Source of the DNA: CAWIHS01 sp963836005
GTDB taxonomy: Bacteria; Pseudomonadota; Gammaproteobacteria; GRL18
Length of the DNA: 64,000 nucleotides
NCBI GenBank assembly: GCA_963836005.1
Contig: CAWIHS010000004.1
Location: forward strand, 496,001-560,000
Direction: 5' to 3'
Positions 37,765 to 47,453 of the stretch are shown piece by piece. The translations under genes were made by a program, and so were the position numbers. The notes under the pieces are model-generated. The model was not told where the DNA came from. It made no database searches and saw only the letters and a list, made by a program, of their open reading frames with translations. Numbering within the stretch: the first letter of the stretch is position 1; each line of letters starts with the position of its first letter.

Positions 37765-40700
37765 GTGGAGCGGAGAATACGCACAAGGTACGCAATTCAT
37801 TTACTTGTTAAAGTCATTGACAAATATTTTAGTTCCTGGGATTTTATTTTAGAAGATTTCGGACTGGATGGACTGTATTTAACATGTAAGGATGGAGTGG
37901 CTGATAGCATTGAAGTAGACGATATACTGGATTTACAATTTGAACTCAAAGAAGCAAATATTCCTCAGTCTTACGCCTTCAAAATCAAAGTGCTTCGCAA
38001 GCTGGACAGCTCATTGGCAATTGCTATCTATCACCCTGCCTATGAAGCCCTGCTGCGATACAGTAAACGGCAGCAGAACCCTGTTGGTGATGCCAGAGCA
38101 AAAGAAATATATACTGAGCTTGAAAATAAATTTCTTTCCCATCTTGCAGACTGTATGGATTCCTTTTTTCCTCTCTGCAATGATTTTTTATTTGCAGCGG
38201 CTGAAAAAGCCAGCAGTAACGTGGAGCAGAACTTTTTTTTCGACACAATAAATAACTTGAACAACAGTGCTGCTGATTTAAAGAATAAATTTATAGAGAT
38301 ACTGTCAGAAAAACTCGAGCTAGGCAACCATGATTTTTTAGCCAGGAATAATTCATCCTCAGCTAATTTTCAAGAACTGGATTTACTGGCACAGAATGAT
38401 TTCGAAGACTGGCTGGTGGTTGATAAAATCATTAAAAGCAGTGTTCCGCAATATAAGCAACAGTTATCGGATATTGATCAGCGTCTTGTTTCTCTGCTCT
38501 CAATAGACTCCGAAGCACCCGATTACAATCCCTTTTATCCTGATTCCATCTTTAATTCATTCAACGAATCGGTACATTATTTTTTTACCGACAATCATAC
38601 CTCTGCAATCCTTTGTAAAGAGTTTGAAAAGTCTGTCAATGTTAAGTTGTCTGATGCTTATGATGATCTTAATCAGCTGTTTATTGATAATGGCGTGCTT
38701 ACAGTTATCGATAAAAAAGAACTTGAAATCAGGAAATCTGATGTAAAAACCAGCTCCAGAGATAAACAACCCGAGAGAAATGAAAAAAATACTGCTGCTG
38801 CATTACCACATCAACAGGCAGCAAAAACTCAATCTGAATTAGCACCTGCTCAAGCATCGGCGAGTAGGGCAGGGAAAAACAAGATACCCATTCAATCTAC
38901 AGCTGCTAACATGGCTGCAAACCGTAATGTCTATAATCAACCAGGGAAAAGCACCCAGTATGTTACGGAAGTAGCTGCGCTGGAAAACACTATCAATTTA
39001 AATAATGCATACCGGACTATTAAGGAACTGCTCTCATTCAAGACCGGTCACCCGACAGTCATTCATTCTGCTGAATTTTATCTTTCAGAAACTTACACCC
39101 GGCAACTTGAAAAATTGATTGATGAATTAACCATTTTGCATCAATCTGGCTGTGCTGAAAAACAGATAACCCCAACGGCTTTAAATGAATTTGTAATGAG
39201 TCATATTGCTAAAGAAAGTTATTCCGAGACCATACTGAATGAACTCAATTATGCACTGGATATACTGGGAAGACTGTTTACAGTCATTTTTCATGACGAA
39301 TGGCTTTCTGCAGAAGCTAAAATGCTGATCAGTGCATTACAATTGCCTTTGCTAAAAGTAGCTTTGATTAATAAAGATTTTTTTGCCTCATGGTCTCATC
39401 CAGCTCGTATGGTTATTAATAAACTGGCCTTGATTAATTTTGCAGATGAAAACAGTCATTACTATCCGAGAGCTAAATCTTACATTGACATGATTGTTAA
39501 TGATTTTGACAAGGATTTATCAATATTTGAAAAAGTACAGGAGGTGTTAACCCATTTACTGGATTTACAGACCAGTCAGTATAATTCCAATGTTGAAAAG
39601 GTTACTGCTTACTGGGATTCTTTGCAAACAATTGCGCTTGATATTGCAAACCGTCTGGCAGATAAATCAATTCCTGTCATCATTGCCGATTTTATCAGCT
39701 ATCATTGGTTACAGATCCTGCTCAATACTTATCAGGCACAGGGTAAAGATTCAATTGAATGGCAGCAATATTCTCAGGTCCTGGATGTCTGCGTCATATC
39801 CCGAAAGGAGAATTTAATTGAGCATGAGGTAGGCGTAGAGACTATTCTGTTTATTATCAAAAAAGGATTATCCCAATCGGGTCTGTATAATAAAAAAATT
39901 GTCGATAATATTGCGCACTTATTACAAAATCATGAACCCTTAACATCTATCATGCTGTCGAAAGAGATGATATATGAACTGTTGATCAATGGTTTTGCAT
40001 TGACCGACGAAACGGCTATTGAACAACTTTCTCAGCAAACTACCGCCAGCAAAGAGAAACAAATTGGCTTAATCAATACACTCAACATTAATGATTATTT
40101 AATTTATAAGCAAAAAACAAAAAATGTACGCTTGCAACTGGTGTGGAAAAGTGCTGATTTGAATGTGTTAGTGTTGACAGGCCGAAACGGTCAGCAGGAA
40201 GCAGTATTGAGCCGTTCTGAAGTTGTCTCCCTGCTAGAAAAAAGAAAACTCTATCAGAGTCATTATTTTGAACTGCCTTTACTTGAAAGAAGTGTTTACA
40301 GCATCCTGGGCGAGGTGCATGAAAAACTGGCTGAAGATACCCAGATTGATACGATCACAAATTTCATGTTAAGAAAAGAATTTGAACATGTTTTAACAAT
40401 CAGGCTCAGTGACCATGAGAGATATGCTAAATCGCAAAATTATCATATTGCACTTTGCATGATAAATTTCGATCGATTCAGTTTGATCAATAATACCTTT
40501 GGCTTTGAATGTGGCGATCAATATCTGGCCGAAGTTGCCGAGCTGATTAGTAAATCATTACCCGAAGATGTCGTAATTGGCCGTTATGGGATAGATGAAT
40601 TTATTATTTTATTCAATGATCTGAGCGAAAAACAGTTAATACAACAGGCAGAACAACTACGCCATGTGATACAAAAATTTAATTTTGCATGGAAAGATAA

Positions 40701-41646
40701 GAACTTCAGTTTAAGTGCAAGCATCGGCGTGACCATGGCTGATGTGCGTAGTACGACGATGAAAAGGCTGCTTAATGCAGCGGCTTCAGCTATGTCTCTG
40801 GCTAAAGAGCAGGGACGCAACAGAGTTTATTTCTTTGCCGAAAATGATGCTGGATTAAATTATCGGCAGCAGCTGCAGTTGTGGGCGACAAAAGTTGAAC
40901 AGATGATAACGCATCGACAGCTGGATATCCGTTTTCATCGCATTCAACCTCTATCGAGTCAATTACCATTGCATTATGAGGTGTTGCTGGTGGTTAAAGA
41001 TGAAACAGGAAACTTTTCCTCACCTGCCGCGTTTATAGAAGCTGCTGAGCTCTATAACAAGATGGCCCTGGTGGATCAGTGGGTTATAGAGAATGTATTC
41101 GAATGGTGTCACCGTTATCCTGTACATTTTGAAAGAATGGGTTCAGTTGCAATAAATTTATCGGGACACTCTCTGAATTCAGTTGATTTTATTGATTTTA
41201 TAGCGGCTAAGTTCAAACAATACGACATTGATCCCTGCTCGATCTGTTTTGAAATTACCGAAACGGTTGCAATAGCAAATTTCGATTGTACCAACAGGCT
41301 GATCCAGAACATTAAGGCAATGGGATGTAAATTTTCTCTGGATGATTTTGGTACCGGCATGTCATCGTATGCTTACCTTAAAAATTTCCCCGTCGATTTT
41401 CTGAAAATTGACGGGGTTTTCATTAAAGATTTAGCGGTTAATGAGACTGATCAGGCTATGGTAAAGTCAATTAACGAAATAGGGCACTTCCTTGGTCTGC
41501 AGACCATCGCGGAATATGTTGAAAATGATAAAATAATTGAAGTTTTAAATACTATCGGCGTTGATTACGCTCAGGGCTTTGGGATTGAGAAACCAGTGAT
41601 GATGTGTGACTTTGAGAAGTCATTTGTTACACCTGAGCCTGAATAA
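37765..41646 (+). CDS. PilZ-DUF1631-GGDEF-EAL cyclic-di-GMP protein
   Basis: A 1293-residue cytoplasmic protein. Residues about 1-110 are PilZ-like (RRIRTRYAIHLLVKV). The middle (about 120-850) has the DUF1631 hallmark LLAQNDFEDWLVVDKII. A GGDEF domain follows with GIDEF in place of GGDEF and no I-site, so it is probably inactive as a cyclase. The C-terminal EAL domain has EVL for EAL, plus INLSG, EITET, DDFGTG and LKIDG, which keeps the catalytic acidic residues and lysine of a phosphodiesterase. GTG 37765 is the only standard start before a stop codon upstream. It likely degrades cyclic di-GMP, in balance with the upstream cyclase. Its 3' end overlaps the convergent SDR gene by 20 bases. 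Confidence 0.9.
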   Translation: MERRIRTRYAIHLLVKVIDKYFSSWDFILEDFGLDGLYLTCKDGVADSIEVDDILDLQFELKEANIPQSYAFKIKVLRKLDSSLAIAIYHPAYEALLRYSKRQQNPVGDARAKEIYTELENKFLSHLADCMDSFFPLCNDFLFAAAEKASSNVEQNFFFDTINNLNNSAADLKNKFIEILSEKLELGNHDFLARNNSSSANFQELDLLAQNDFEDWLVVDKIIKSSVPQYKQQLSDIDQRLVSLLSIDSEAPDYNPFYPDSIFNSFNESVHYFFTDNHTSAILCKEFEKSVNVKLSDAYDDLNQLFIDNGVLTVIDKKELEIRKSDVKTSSRDKQPERNEKNTAAALPHQQAAKTQSELAPAQASASRAGKNKIPIQSTAANMAANRNVYNQPGKSTQYVTEVAALENTINLNNAYRTIKELLSFKTGHPTVIHSAEFYLSETYTRQLEKLIDELTILHQSGCAEKQITPTALNEFVMSHIAKESYSETILNELNYALDILGRLFTVIFHDEWLSAEAKMLISALQLPLLKVALINKDFFASWSHPARMVINKLALINFADENSHYYPRAKSYIDMIVNDFDKDLSIFEKVQEVLTHLLDLQTSQYNSNVEKVTAYWDSLQTIALDIANRLADKSIPVIIADFISYHWLQILLNTYQAQGKDSIEWQQYSQVLDVCVISRKENLIEHEVGVETILFIIKKGLSQSGLYNKKIVDNIAHLLQNHEPLTSIMLSKEMIYELLINGFALTDETAIEQLSQQTTASKEKQIGLINTLNINDYLIYKQKTKNVRLQLVWKSADLNVLVLTGRNGQQEAVLSRSEVVSLLEKRKLYQSHYFELPLLERSVYSILGEVHEKLAEDTQIDTITNFMLRKEFEHVLTIRLSDHERYAKSQNYHIALCMINFDRFSLINNTFGFECGDQYLAEVAELISKSLPEDVVIGRYGIDEFIILFNDLSEKQLIQQAEQLRHVIQKFNFAWKDKNFSLSASIGVTMADVRSTTMKRLLNAAASAMSLAKEQGRNRVYFFAENDAGLNYRQQLQLWATKVEQMITHRQLDIRFHRIQPLSSQLPLHYEVLLVVKDETGNFSSPAAFIEAAELYNKMALVDQWVIENVFEWCHRYPVHFERMGSVAINLSGHSLNSVDFIDFIAAKFKQYDIDPCSICFEITETVAIANFDCTNRLIQNIKAMGCKFSLDDFGTGMSSYAYLKNFPVDFLKIDGVFIKDLAVNETDQAMVKSINEIGHFLGLQTIAEYVENDKIIEVLNTIGVDYAQGFGIEKPVMMCDFEKSFVTPEPE

Positions 41647-42370
41647 TTTGCCCGTTAATATCAAGGCTGTCATCACCCATCAAATATAAATAGTTCGCCA
41701 TAATCTGCTCTGGTTTAGCCAAATTAACCGGGTTTTCAGCGGGATAGGCCCTGGAGCGTAATGCGGTGGCAACCTTACCAGGGTTAATGCTGTTGAAACG
41801 TACCGGAGTGTTTACTTCCATTTCATCTGCCAGGATCTGCATCATATTGTCACAGGCGGCTTTGCTGATAGCATAGGCCCCCCAGTAAGCTTTTCCCTGG
41901 ATACCTACATCATCAGTAGTGAAAATCACCGAAGCACTTTGTGATTTAAGCAGCAGGGGTAGCATGATACGTGTGAGCATGTAAGGAGCGTTGAGATTGA
42001 CCTGCATGACTTTACCCCAGTGCTCCATATCAAACTGAGCTATGGGTATCAAAGAACCAAGTAGTGCGGCATTATGCAAGATACCATCCAGGCGTCCAAA
42101 TTCACTGTTCAGTGACACCAGCATGTCTTCATAATCTTTGCCCGTAGCCCCTTCGAGGTTCATGGGATATATGGCAGGCTGAGGGCCGCCTGCCTGTTCA
42201 ATTTGATCGTATATGGCTTCCAGTTTGCTGATAGTCTTGCCCAGTAAAATAACGGTAGCCCCTGCTTGCGCGTAGGCCATAGCTGCAGCCTTGCCTATAC
42301 CATCACCTGCTCCCGTGACAAGGATAATGCGATCTTTAAGTAAACCTTCGGGTGGTGTGTATGGCTGCAT
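41627..42370 (-). CDS. short-chain dehydrogenase/reductase, YciK type
   Basis: A 247-residue Rossmann-fold oxidoreductase. The NAD(P) motif TGAGDGIG is near 20, and the catalytic YAISK is near 157. The start MQPYTPPEGLLKDRIILVTG is that of the YciK subgroup in gammaproteobacteria. Substrate unknown. It overlaps the EAL gene convergently. Confidence 0.88.
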   Translation of the reverse strand: MQPYTPPEGLLKDRIILVTGAGDGIGKAAAMAYAQAGATVILLGKTISKLEAIYDQIEQAGGPQPAIYPMNLEGATGKDYEDMLVSLNSEFGRLDGILHNAALLGSLIPIAQFDMEHWGKVMQVNLNAPYMLTRIMLPLLLKSQSASVIFTTDDVGIQGKAYWGAYAISKAACDNMMQILADEMEVNTPVRFNSINPGKVATALRSRAYPAENPVNLAKPEQIMANYLYLMGDDSLDINGQIIQAQV

Positions 42371-42440
42371 GGGGATTCCGTAAAATTTTCGATCAGTCTT
42401 TAACGCTGAATATTCGGTTGCTCTTAAGTAAAATCAGATG

Positions 42441-42486
42441 GTAACTATTTATGGATGGAAACTATTTAGTGTGCATTCATAGTTAC
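42441..42486. repeat. 46-bp mini element with GTAAC ends
   Basis: The ends GTAACTAT and ATAGTTAC are inverted repeats, as in the IS66-type elements. The interior contains the 20-base string of the repeat at 33564-33583. AATCAGAT and AAACAGAT at the flanks may be a target duplication (7 of 8, with one extra base). It lies in the upstream region of the YciK-like gene. Confidence 0.5.
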
Positions 42487-42557
42487 AAACAGATAAATTT
42501 TACCGTTTATCCTTTATGGGGTAAAGCTAAAGCAGCATCAGCAGGAAAAAGCAGTGA

Positions 42558-43982
42558 TCAGCTGTTTTGAGGTAAAGATTGAATACCTGCATCAATAAGG
42601 TTCTGTGCTGCGATAAAGCCGCTCTTAACTGCACCTTCCAGAGTGGCCGGATGACCGGTGTCAGTATAATCACCTGCCAGATACAGACCTTTAATCGGAG
42701 TAACACAACCGGGGCGATAGTTTTGAATATTGACCTGGCAACTGAAAGTAGCTTTTTTCTCCCGGATCACCTGAAACTGAATAAACTCAGGAAGCTGCTT
42801 AACGATCTGTGCTAATTCCGCATGAACCTGCCGTGCCAGAGAGTGATTGTCCTGTAACATATGTCTGCCCGGACCACTGATAACGATGGCAATTACGCAG
42901 GCGTTGCAAGCATTTTTTATATTCTCACTCCCCGTTTGATGTATCACTGAATGTTCAAACGCCCAATGACTGGTCGCATCGATAAATCCGCACATCAGGG
43001 CCGGCAGTCTGACAGCTTCAGGATACTGTAAATAAACACTGCAAATAGGTTCGTACTCTAAATCGGGAACCAGTTCAGAAAGATTCGAAGAGGCTAATAA
43101 CTGATGTGTGATATCAGCAGGAGTTGCCAGCACGATCTGACTGACTGGCAGACATTCATTATCCACAATGACCTGCGAAATTTGCTTATTGATTATCTGT
43201 AACCGAGATACTCTGCTGGCGAGACGAATTTTTCCACCATGCTGCTGTATGAAATCGCTGGCTGGCAGAGGTAAAAAATGTGATAAACTGGTTTTGAATA
43301 ATAGAACATCTGAATCACTGCGATAGCGGCTAAAACTATCACGCAGAACCAGCAGAAAAACCTGTGCCGAGGCTTTGTCAATGGGGGTATTGAGCGCTGC
43401 AAGGCAAAGCGGTTCCCATAAGCCCTTGAGCAACTGCGGTGTCTGGGAATAGCGGTGCATTAGCTCTTTAACACTGATATCCTGCGTTAAAGTATAGTGT
43501 GTTGCCGCCAGACGAATAAGCATATTAAGGGCTTTGATGCGCTCGCTGAGTTTAAAACCGTTTGTTCGTAACAGGGCAAAAATTAAATGCAGCGGAGCTG
43601 GCACTCGCGGGGCTTTGAGAGAATATTTTTTCTGCCCCTCAGCATAAAGAATAAGTTCCAGCGGTTTACGCAGTAATACATCCTGTTCATTGATGGATAG
43701 CAGTTTTAGTAATTCCAGTACATAACGGTAGGCACCGAGCATAATGTGATGGCCGTTATCTGAATAATAGCCAGCATCAACCCGCTGCTCAGGTGGGTGA
43801 AGTAAAAAATGTTTTAATTTTACACCACGGGCCCGGCCGCCTAACTGGCGAGCAGATTCTAATAACAGCACAGGAATATTGTTTGCTGCCAGTGAAACAG
43901 CACATGACAGTCCGCTCCAGCCGCCGCCGATGACCACTACAGCAGGCAGCGTATTCGTTGCGGTATTTTCTTTTACTGACAT
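42558..43982 (-). CDS. hpnE: hydroxysqualene dehydroxylase HpnE
   Basis: A 474-residue FAD-dependent amine-oxidase-like protein. The dinucleotide motif VVVIGGGWSGLSCAVSLA is at about 15-32. The C-terminal FAD motif is GLYLAGDYTDTGHPATLEGAVKSG. HpnE reduces hydroxysqualene to squalene for hopanoid or other triterpene synthesis. It lies 30 bases after hpnD on the same strand. hpnC, the other usual partner, is not in the window. Confidence 0.92.
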   Translation of the reverse strand: MSVKENTATNTLPAVVVIGGGWSGLSCAVSLAANNIPVLLLESARQLGGRARGVKLKHFLLHPPEQRVDAGYYSDNGHHIMLGAYRYVLELLKLLSINEQDVLLRKPLELILYAEGQKKYSLKAPRVPAPLHLIFALLRTNGFKLSERIKALNMLIRLAATHYTLTQDISVKELMHRYSQTPQLLKGLWEPLCLAALNTPIDKASAQVFLLVLRDSFSRYRSDSDVLLFKTSLSHFLPLPASDFIQQHGGKIRLASRVSRLQIINKQISQVIVDNECLPVSQIVLATPADITHQLLASSNLSELVPDLEYEPICSVYLQYPEAVRLPALMCGFIDATSHWAFEHSVIHQTGSENIKNACNACVIAIVISGPGRHMLQDNHSLARQVHAELAQIVKQLPEFIQFQVIREKKATFSCQVNIQNYRPGCVTPIKGLYLAGDYTDTGHPATLEGAVKSGFIAAQNLIDAGIQSLPQNS

Positions 43983-44012
43983 ATTTTTACCGAAGAAGGA
44001 TATTTCAGTTTA

Positions 44013-44870
44013 TTAGCCTGTTTTCTTTTGATTATAGAACTCGCGACGTGCGGTACTCCAGGCTATCCAGAGTTTTTTCAGTTTTGCCAGTTTAACCCTT
44101 TGCTGCAGTAGCGGATAATTTAAGTGGATAATTTTATCCAGCAGAGCAGCATAAATTTCAGCCATGATAATGCCGGTTTTCTGGGCATAACGGTCTTCCT
44201 GATGTAGTTGTGCAAAGGCCTGCTGATATATCCGGCGTGCTCTGTCAGCCTGATAGGCAAAAAGGTCACGGGTCTGAGAAGTATCCTGCCCGTTAAGCAA
44301 CATTTCTCGAGTTACCTGAAAGCGTTCCATTTCATCCGCAGGAATATAAATGCGACCGCGCCTGGCATCTTCCCTGACATCCCTGAGGATATTAATTAAC
44401 TGCAGGGCGAGACCCAGATCATGGGCGTATTGCCGCGTGGAATCATGTTGATAACCAAAAATTTCAATGGATAATAAACCTACGACACTGGCAGCCCGGT
44501 AACAATAGACTGACAATTTATCAAAGCTGCTATAGTTGCTGCAGTAGAGATCCATCTCCATCCCGTCAATCAGTTGCAGAAAATACTGTTGTTGTAATGG
44601 GTAGTTTAGCAATGCTTCCTCTAATGCAAGACAAACCGGATGGTTCGATTTTCCGTTATAGAGATGTGCTATTTCTTCGCGCCACCATTGCAGTTTGCGT
44701 TCGGCTACCAGCGGATCAGTACACTCATCAGCGATATCATCAACTTCGCGGCAAAACGCATACAATGCCGTCATAGCCTGTTTCTGGGGTCTATCAAGAA
44801 ACAGAAAACTGTAATAGAAACTGGAACCGCTCTGCTGGGTTTTTTGCTGGCAATACTCGTCAGGCGTCAT
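44013..44870 (-). CDS. hpnD: presqualene diphosphate synthase HpnD
   Basis: A 285-residue squalene/phytoene synthase family enzyme. The start TPDEYCQQKTQQSGSSFYYS is typical of HpnD, and the Asp-rich sites are DDIAD and DVREDA. It joins two farnesyl diphosphates into presqualene diphosphate. It is the first gene of the hpnD-hpnE pair. Confidence 0.92.
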   Translation of the reverse strand: MTPDEYCQQKTQQSGSSFYYSFLFLDRPQKQAMTALYAFCREVDDIADECTDPLVAERKLQWWREEIAHLYNGKSNHPVCLALEEALLNYPLQQQYFLQLIDGMEMDLYCSNYSSFDKLSVYCYRAASVVGLLSIEIFGYQHDSTRQYAHDLGLALQLINILRDVREDARRGRIYIPADEMERFQVTREMLLNGQDTSQTRDLFAYQADRARRIYQQAFAQLHQEDRYAQKTGIIMAEIYAALLDKIIHLNYPLLQQRVKLAKLKKLWIAWSTARREFYNQKKTG

Positions 44871-45123
44871 GAGTGAATTATATATTGTTAGTTAACCTGT
44901 TTGTCTTATGAGTTTAACGACGTCACTTTTAGTTGGCAAGCGCCAGATTGTTTTTGTTTCAACAATATGTCAGGTATTTTTAGCTCTGACCCGAGCACAT
45001 CCTGGAGAAATTGTCGGGGTTCGCTATAGTTGCTGCATGGATTTCCCCGCTAAACTGATCTAACTATCATTGGCCTTTTTTTACAAAGACCTTTTACTGG
45101 GCAGTCTTTTGAACAGGTCTGTT

Positions 45124-46668
45124 TTAAAGTTTTGCAGGACCCAGCAGTAATGATTTGGCTTTCATTTTACTGGGTTTGGGCAGTCCCATTAAATGCAGAA
45201 TAGTCGGCGTAATGTGTTTTAATTCGCCTTTTGTTGACAGGACCCAGGGAATATCATCAACAATCAGACAGGGTACGGGAAAGGTGGTATGTCGTGTATG
45301 AGGTTCTCCCGTCAGGGGGTCGACGATCTCATCGCAATTACCATGATCTGACGTGAGCAGGATGGAATAGCCTTTTTCTCTGGCAAAATCCATTAGCCGT
45401 CCAACTTCATGATCCAGGACCTCAACTGCTTCAATAACAGCTTCTCTTACTGCAGTGTGGCCCACCATGTCTCCATTGGCATAATTAACTACGATTAAGG
45501 CATAATCTTCTGAGGACAGAGCCTCAATAACTTTATCAGTGACTCCTGGAGCACTCATTGCCGGCTGCAAATCGTAGGTTGCAACTTTAGGCGAAGGCAC
45601 CAGGCAGCGTTCTTCACCCGGGAATGCATCCCCGATACCGCCATTGAAGAAAAAGGTTACATGAGCGTATTTTTCTGTTTCTGCACAGTGAAATTGTTTA
45701 AGTCCTGCATTACTGACAATCTCGGCCAGTGTGTTTTTTGGCTTATCATGTTCAAAGATATAAGGCAGTTTAAACCATTGGTCATATTCGGTAAAACAGG
45801 TTATTTTCGCGCTGTGGAAGGTACCGCGATCAAATTCATTAAAATCATCATTAAATAATGCGGTGGCCAGTTCTCGGGGCCTGTCTTTACGGAAGTTGAA
45901 AAAAATCAAGTTATCATCATTATCAATGGCTTGAGCATGGTGGATGATCGTGGGTAATATAAATTCGTCATCTTCCCCACGCTGGTAGGCCTGTTGTATT
46001 GCATCAATGGCGCTGTCAGCATGTTTTCCTTCTCCTTTTACCATGGCATTCCAGGCAAACTGGATACGTTCCCAGCGGTTGTCTCTGTCCATCGCATAAT
46101 AGCGCCCGCTGACTGTGGCTATATGACCGCCGGCAGCAGACAATGCGGCTTCAAGGGAAGGAATGAATTTTTCCGCTGAACGCGGCGGTGTATCGCGTCC
46201 GTCGGTGATCATATGCACGACGGGAGTCACGCCATGGGAATGGCATAATTTTATCAGTGCTAATAAATGATTGATATGACTATGAACTCCTCCATCTGAT
46301 ACGAGTCCGATCAAATGCATCTGTTTTGTAGAATTTTCCGCCTGCTGCAGTGCTGCAAGTAAAACCTCATTGTTCTTGAAGCTGCCATCTTCTATGGCTT
46401 CATTAATTTTTACCAGATCCTGGCGAACGATTTCACCGCAACCCATGGTCATATGACCGACTTCAGAATTACCCATCTGTCCGTCGGGTAGACCGCACGC
46501 TGCTCCCGACGCCTGTATGACAGTATGAGGGTTGGTAGAATAATATTCATCCAGTCTGGGAGTGTTGGCCAGTTCGATGCCATTATTCAGTTTACAGGGG
46601 TTTACTCCCCAGCCATCGAGTATAATAAGCAGAGCAGCAGAGCGGGGGATTCCTTCTAATGGCGGCAT
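45124..46668 (-). CDS. gpmI: 2,3-bisphosphoglycerate-independent phosphoglycerate mutase
   Basis: A 514-residue alkaline-phosphatase-fold enzyme, the standard length. The first metal motif LLIILDGWGVN contains Asp18. Ser68 in MGNSEVGHMTMG is the nucleophile, and TSDHGNCDEIVDP is the C-terminal metal site. It interconverts 3- and 2-phosphoglycerate in glycolysis and gluconeogenesis without a cofactor. Copy D lies just upstream, in its likely promoter region. Confidence 0.96.
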   Translation of the reverse strand: MPPLEGIPRSAALLIILDGWGVNPCKLNNGIELANTPRLDEYYSTNPHTVIQASGAACGLPDGQMGNSEVGHMTMGCGEIVRQDLVKINEAIEDGSFKNNEVLLAALQQAENSTKQMHLIGLVSDGGVHSHINHLLALIKLCHSHGVTPVVHMITDGRDTPPRSAEKFIPSLEAALSAAGGHIATVSGRYYAMDRDNRWERIQFAWNAMVKGEGKHADSAIDAIQQAYQRGEDDEFILPTIIHHAQAIDNDDNLIFFNFRKDRPRELATALFNDDFNEFDRGTFHSAKITCFTEYDQWFKLPYIFEHDKPKNTLAEIVSNAGLKQFHCAETEKYAHVTFFFNGGIGDAFPGEERCLVPSPKVATYDLQPAMSAPGVTDKVIEALSSEDYALIVVNYANGDMVGHTAVREAVIEAVEVLDHEVGRLMDFAREKGYSILLTSDHGNCDEIVDPLTGEPHTRHTTFPVPCLIVDDIPWVLSTKGELKHITPTILHLMGLPKPSKMKAKSLLLGPAKL

Positions 46669-46716
46669 AGGTGTTCCTGTGAGTATACTAATTAAGTTTA
46701 TAATTTAAGTTTAAGT

Positions 46717-46783
46717 GTAACTATTCAGCAAATTCCTGGTGTCAAGAACTTACGTATAAATCTAAAATACGCTGAATAGTTAC
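46717..46783 (+). repeat. minimal MITE, IS66-type ends only (copy D)
   Basis: A 67-bp derivative with GTAACTATTCAGCAAA and TACGCTGAATAGTTAC. Its right half (AACTTACGTATAAATCTAAA) is identical to that of copy E, so it looks like an internal deletion. A clear target duplication is not visible. It sits about 50 bases upstream of the gpmI start. Confidence 0.85.
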
Positions 46784-47096
46784 AGTTTTTTAAAAAAAAC
46801 GCCAGAAACTTCGTGCCTTTTCGTCTGCATTGTACACAGCAGGTGAATCATGCAGGAATACTAACAAACATGCAAATAACATTGGCTATCAGCCGCTTCA
46901 GGAACATGACAGAATGCGGATCAATAATTATGACACAGTTTAAGTCATTGCTCCTTTAAGCTAATGATTATTTTGCTGAAGCTCTCACAAAAACACTGAT
47001 TAGCATTATTTATAATAACTTCATGCAGGGTTCTTACAAAATTATTAACTTTGCAAGTTCCAACAGGCTTTGTCTTAATATTTCAGGAGATGTATA
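46784..47096. other. intergenic, no clear gene
   Basis: About 310 bases between copy D and the next gene, with no RNA or ORF supported. Confidence 0.3.
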
Positions 47097-47369
47097 ATGT
47101 CGGTGGAGGATCAAATCGTTAACTATTCGGTAATTTTCTTTGGTGAAATTATAACAGGTTTTAATAAAGGTCAGGTATTAGATAATCTGTGTAGAATAAC
47201 CCGGCTGAGCAATAATGAAGCCGAAGAAAAATTTTTTAATACAGGCAATGTAGTAATAAAAAAAACCAGTGATATGGCTCAGGCAAAAAAATACCAGAAC
47301 AAATTTTTACGTGCCGGCATGGCTGTCGGGATACAAATGGAGTTCGATGAGACTAATCCAGATACATAA
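47097..47369 (+). CDS. small ferredoxin-like hypothetical domain protein
   Basis: A 90-residue protein behind AGGAGATG. The pattern VIFFGEIITGFNKGQVLDNL ... NVVIKKTSDMAQAKKYQNKF ... AGMAVGIQ resembles a ferredoxin-like domain found as an N-terminal module in other gammaproteobacterial proteins. Function is unknown. It stands alone and is convergent with the Cache-AlbA gene. Confidence 0.55.
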   Translation: MSVEDQIVNYSVIFFGEIITGFNKGQVLDNLCRITRLSNNEAEEKFFNTGNVVIKKTSDMAQAKKYQNKFLRAGMAVGIQMEFDETNPDT

Positions 47370-47453
47370 ACCCTGTTATGGTGCTTTTGCTGGAACATCC
47401 ATAAGAATTCATTCATTAAGAGCAATGCTATGGGATGATAGCTCAAAAGTCAG

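Noticed and set aside
37518..37784. 88-codon minus-strand frame
   Set aside because: No ribosome site, overlaps the start of the PilZ-DUF1631 gene, and composition gives no protein family.
41388..41416. 14-bp hairpin CCCCGTC...GACGGGG followed by T residues
   Set aside because: It encodes the conserved EAL-domain residues PVDFLKIDG, whose codons are naturally palindromic, and lies inside the gene, so it is not a terminator.
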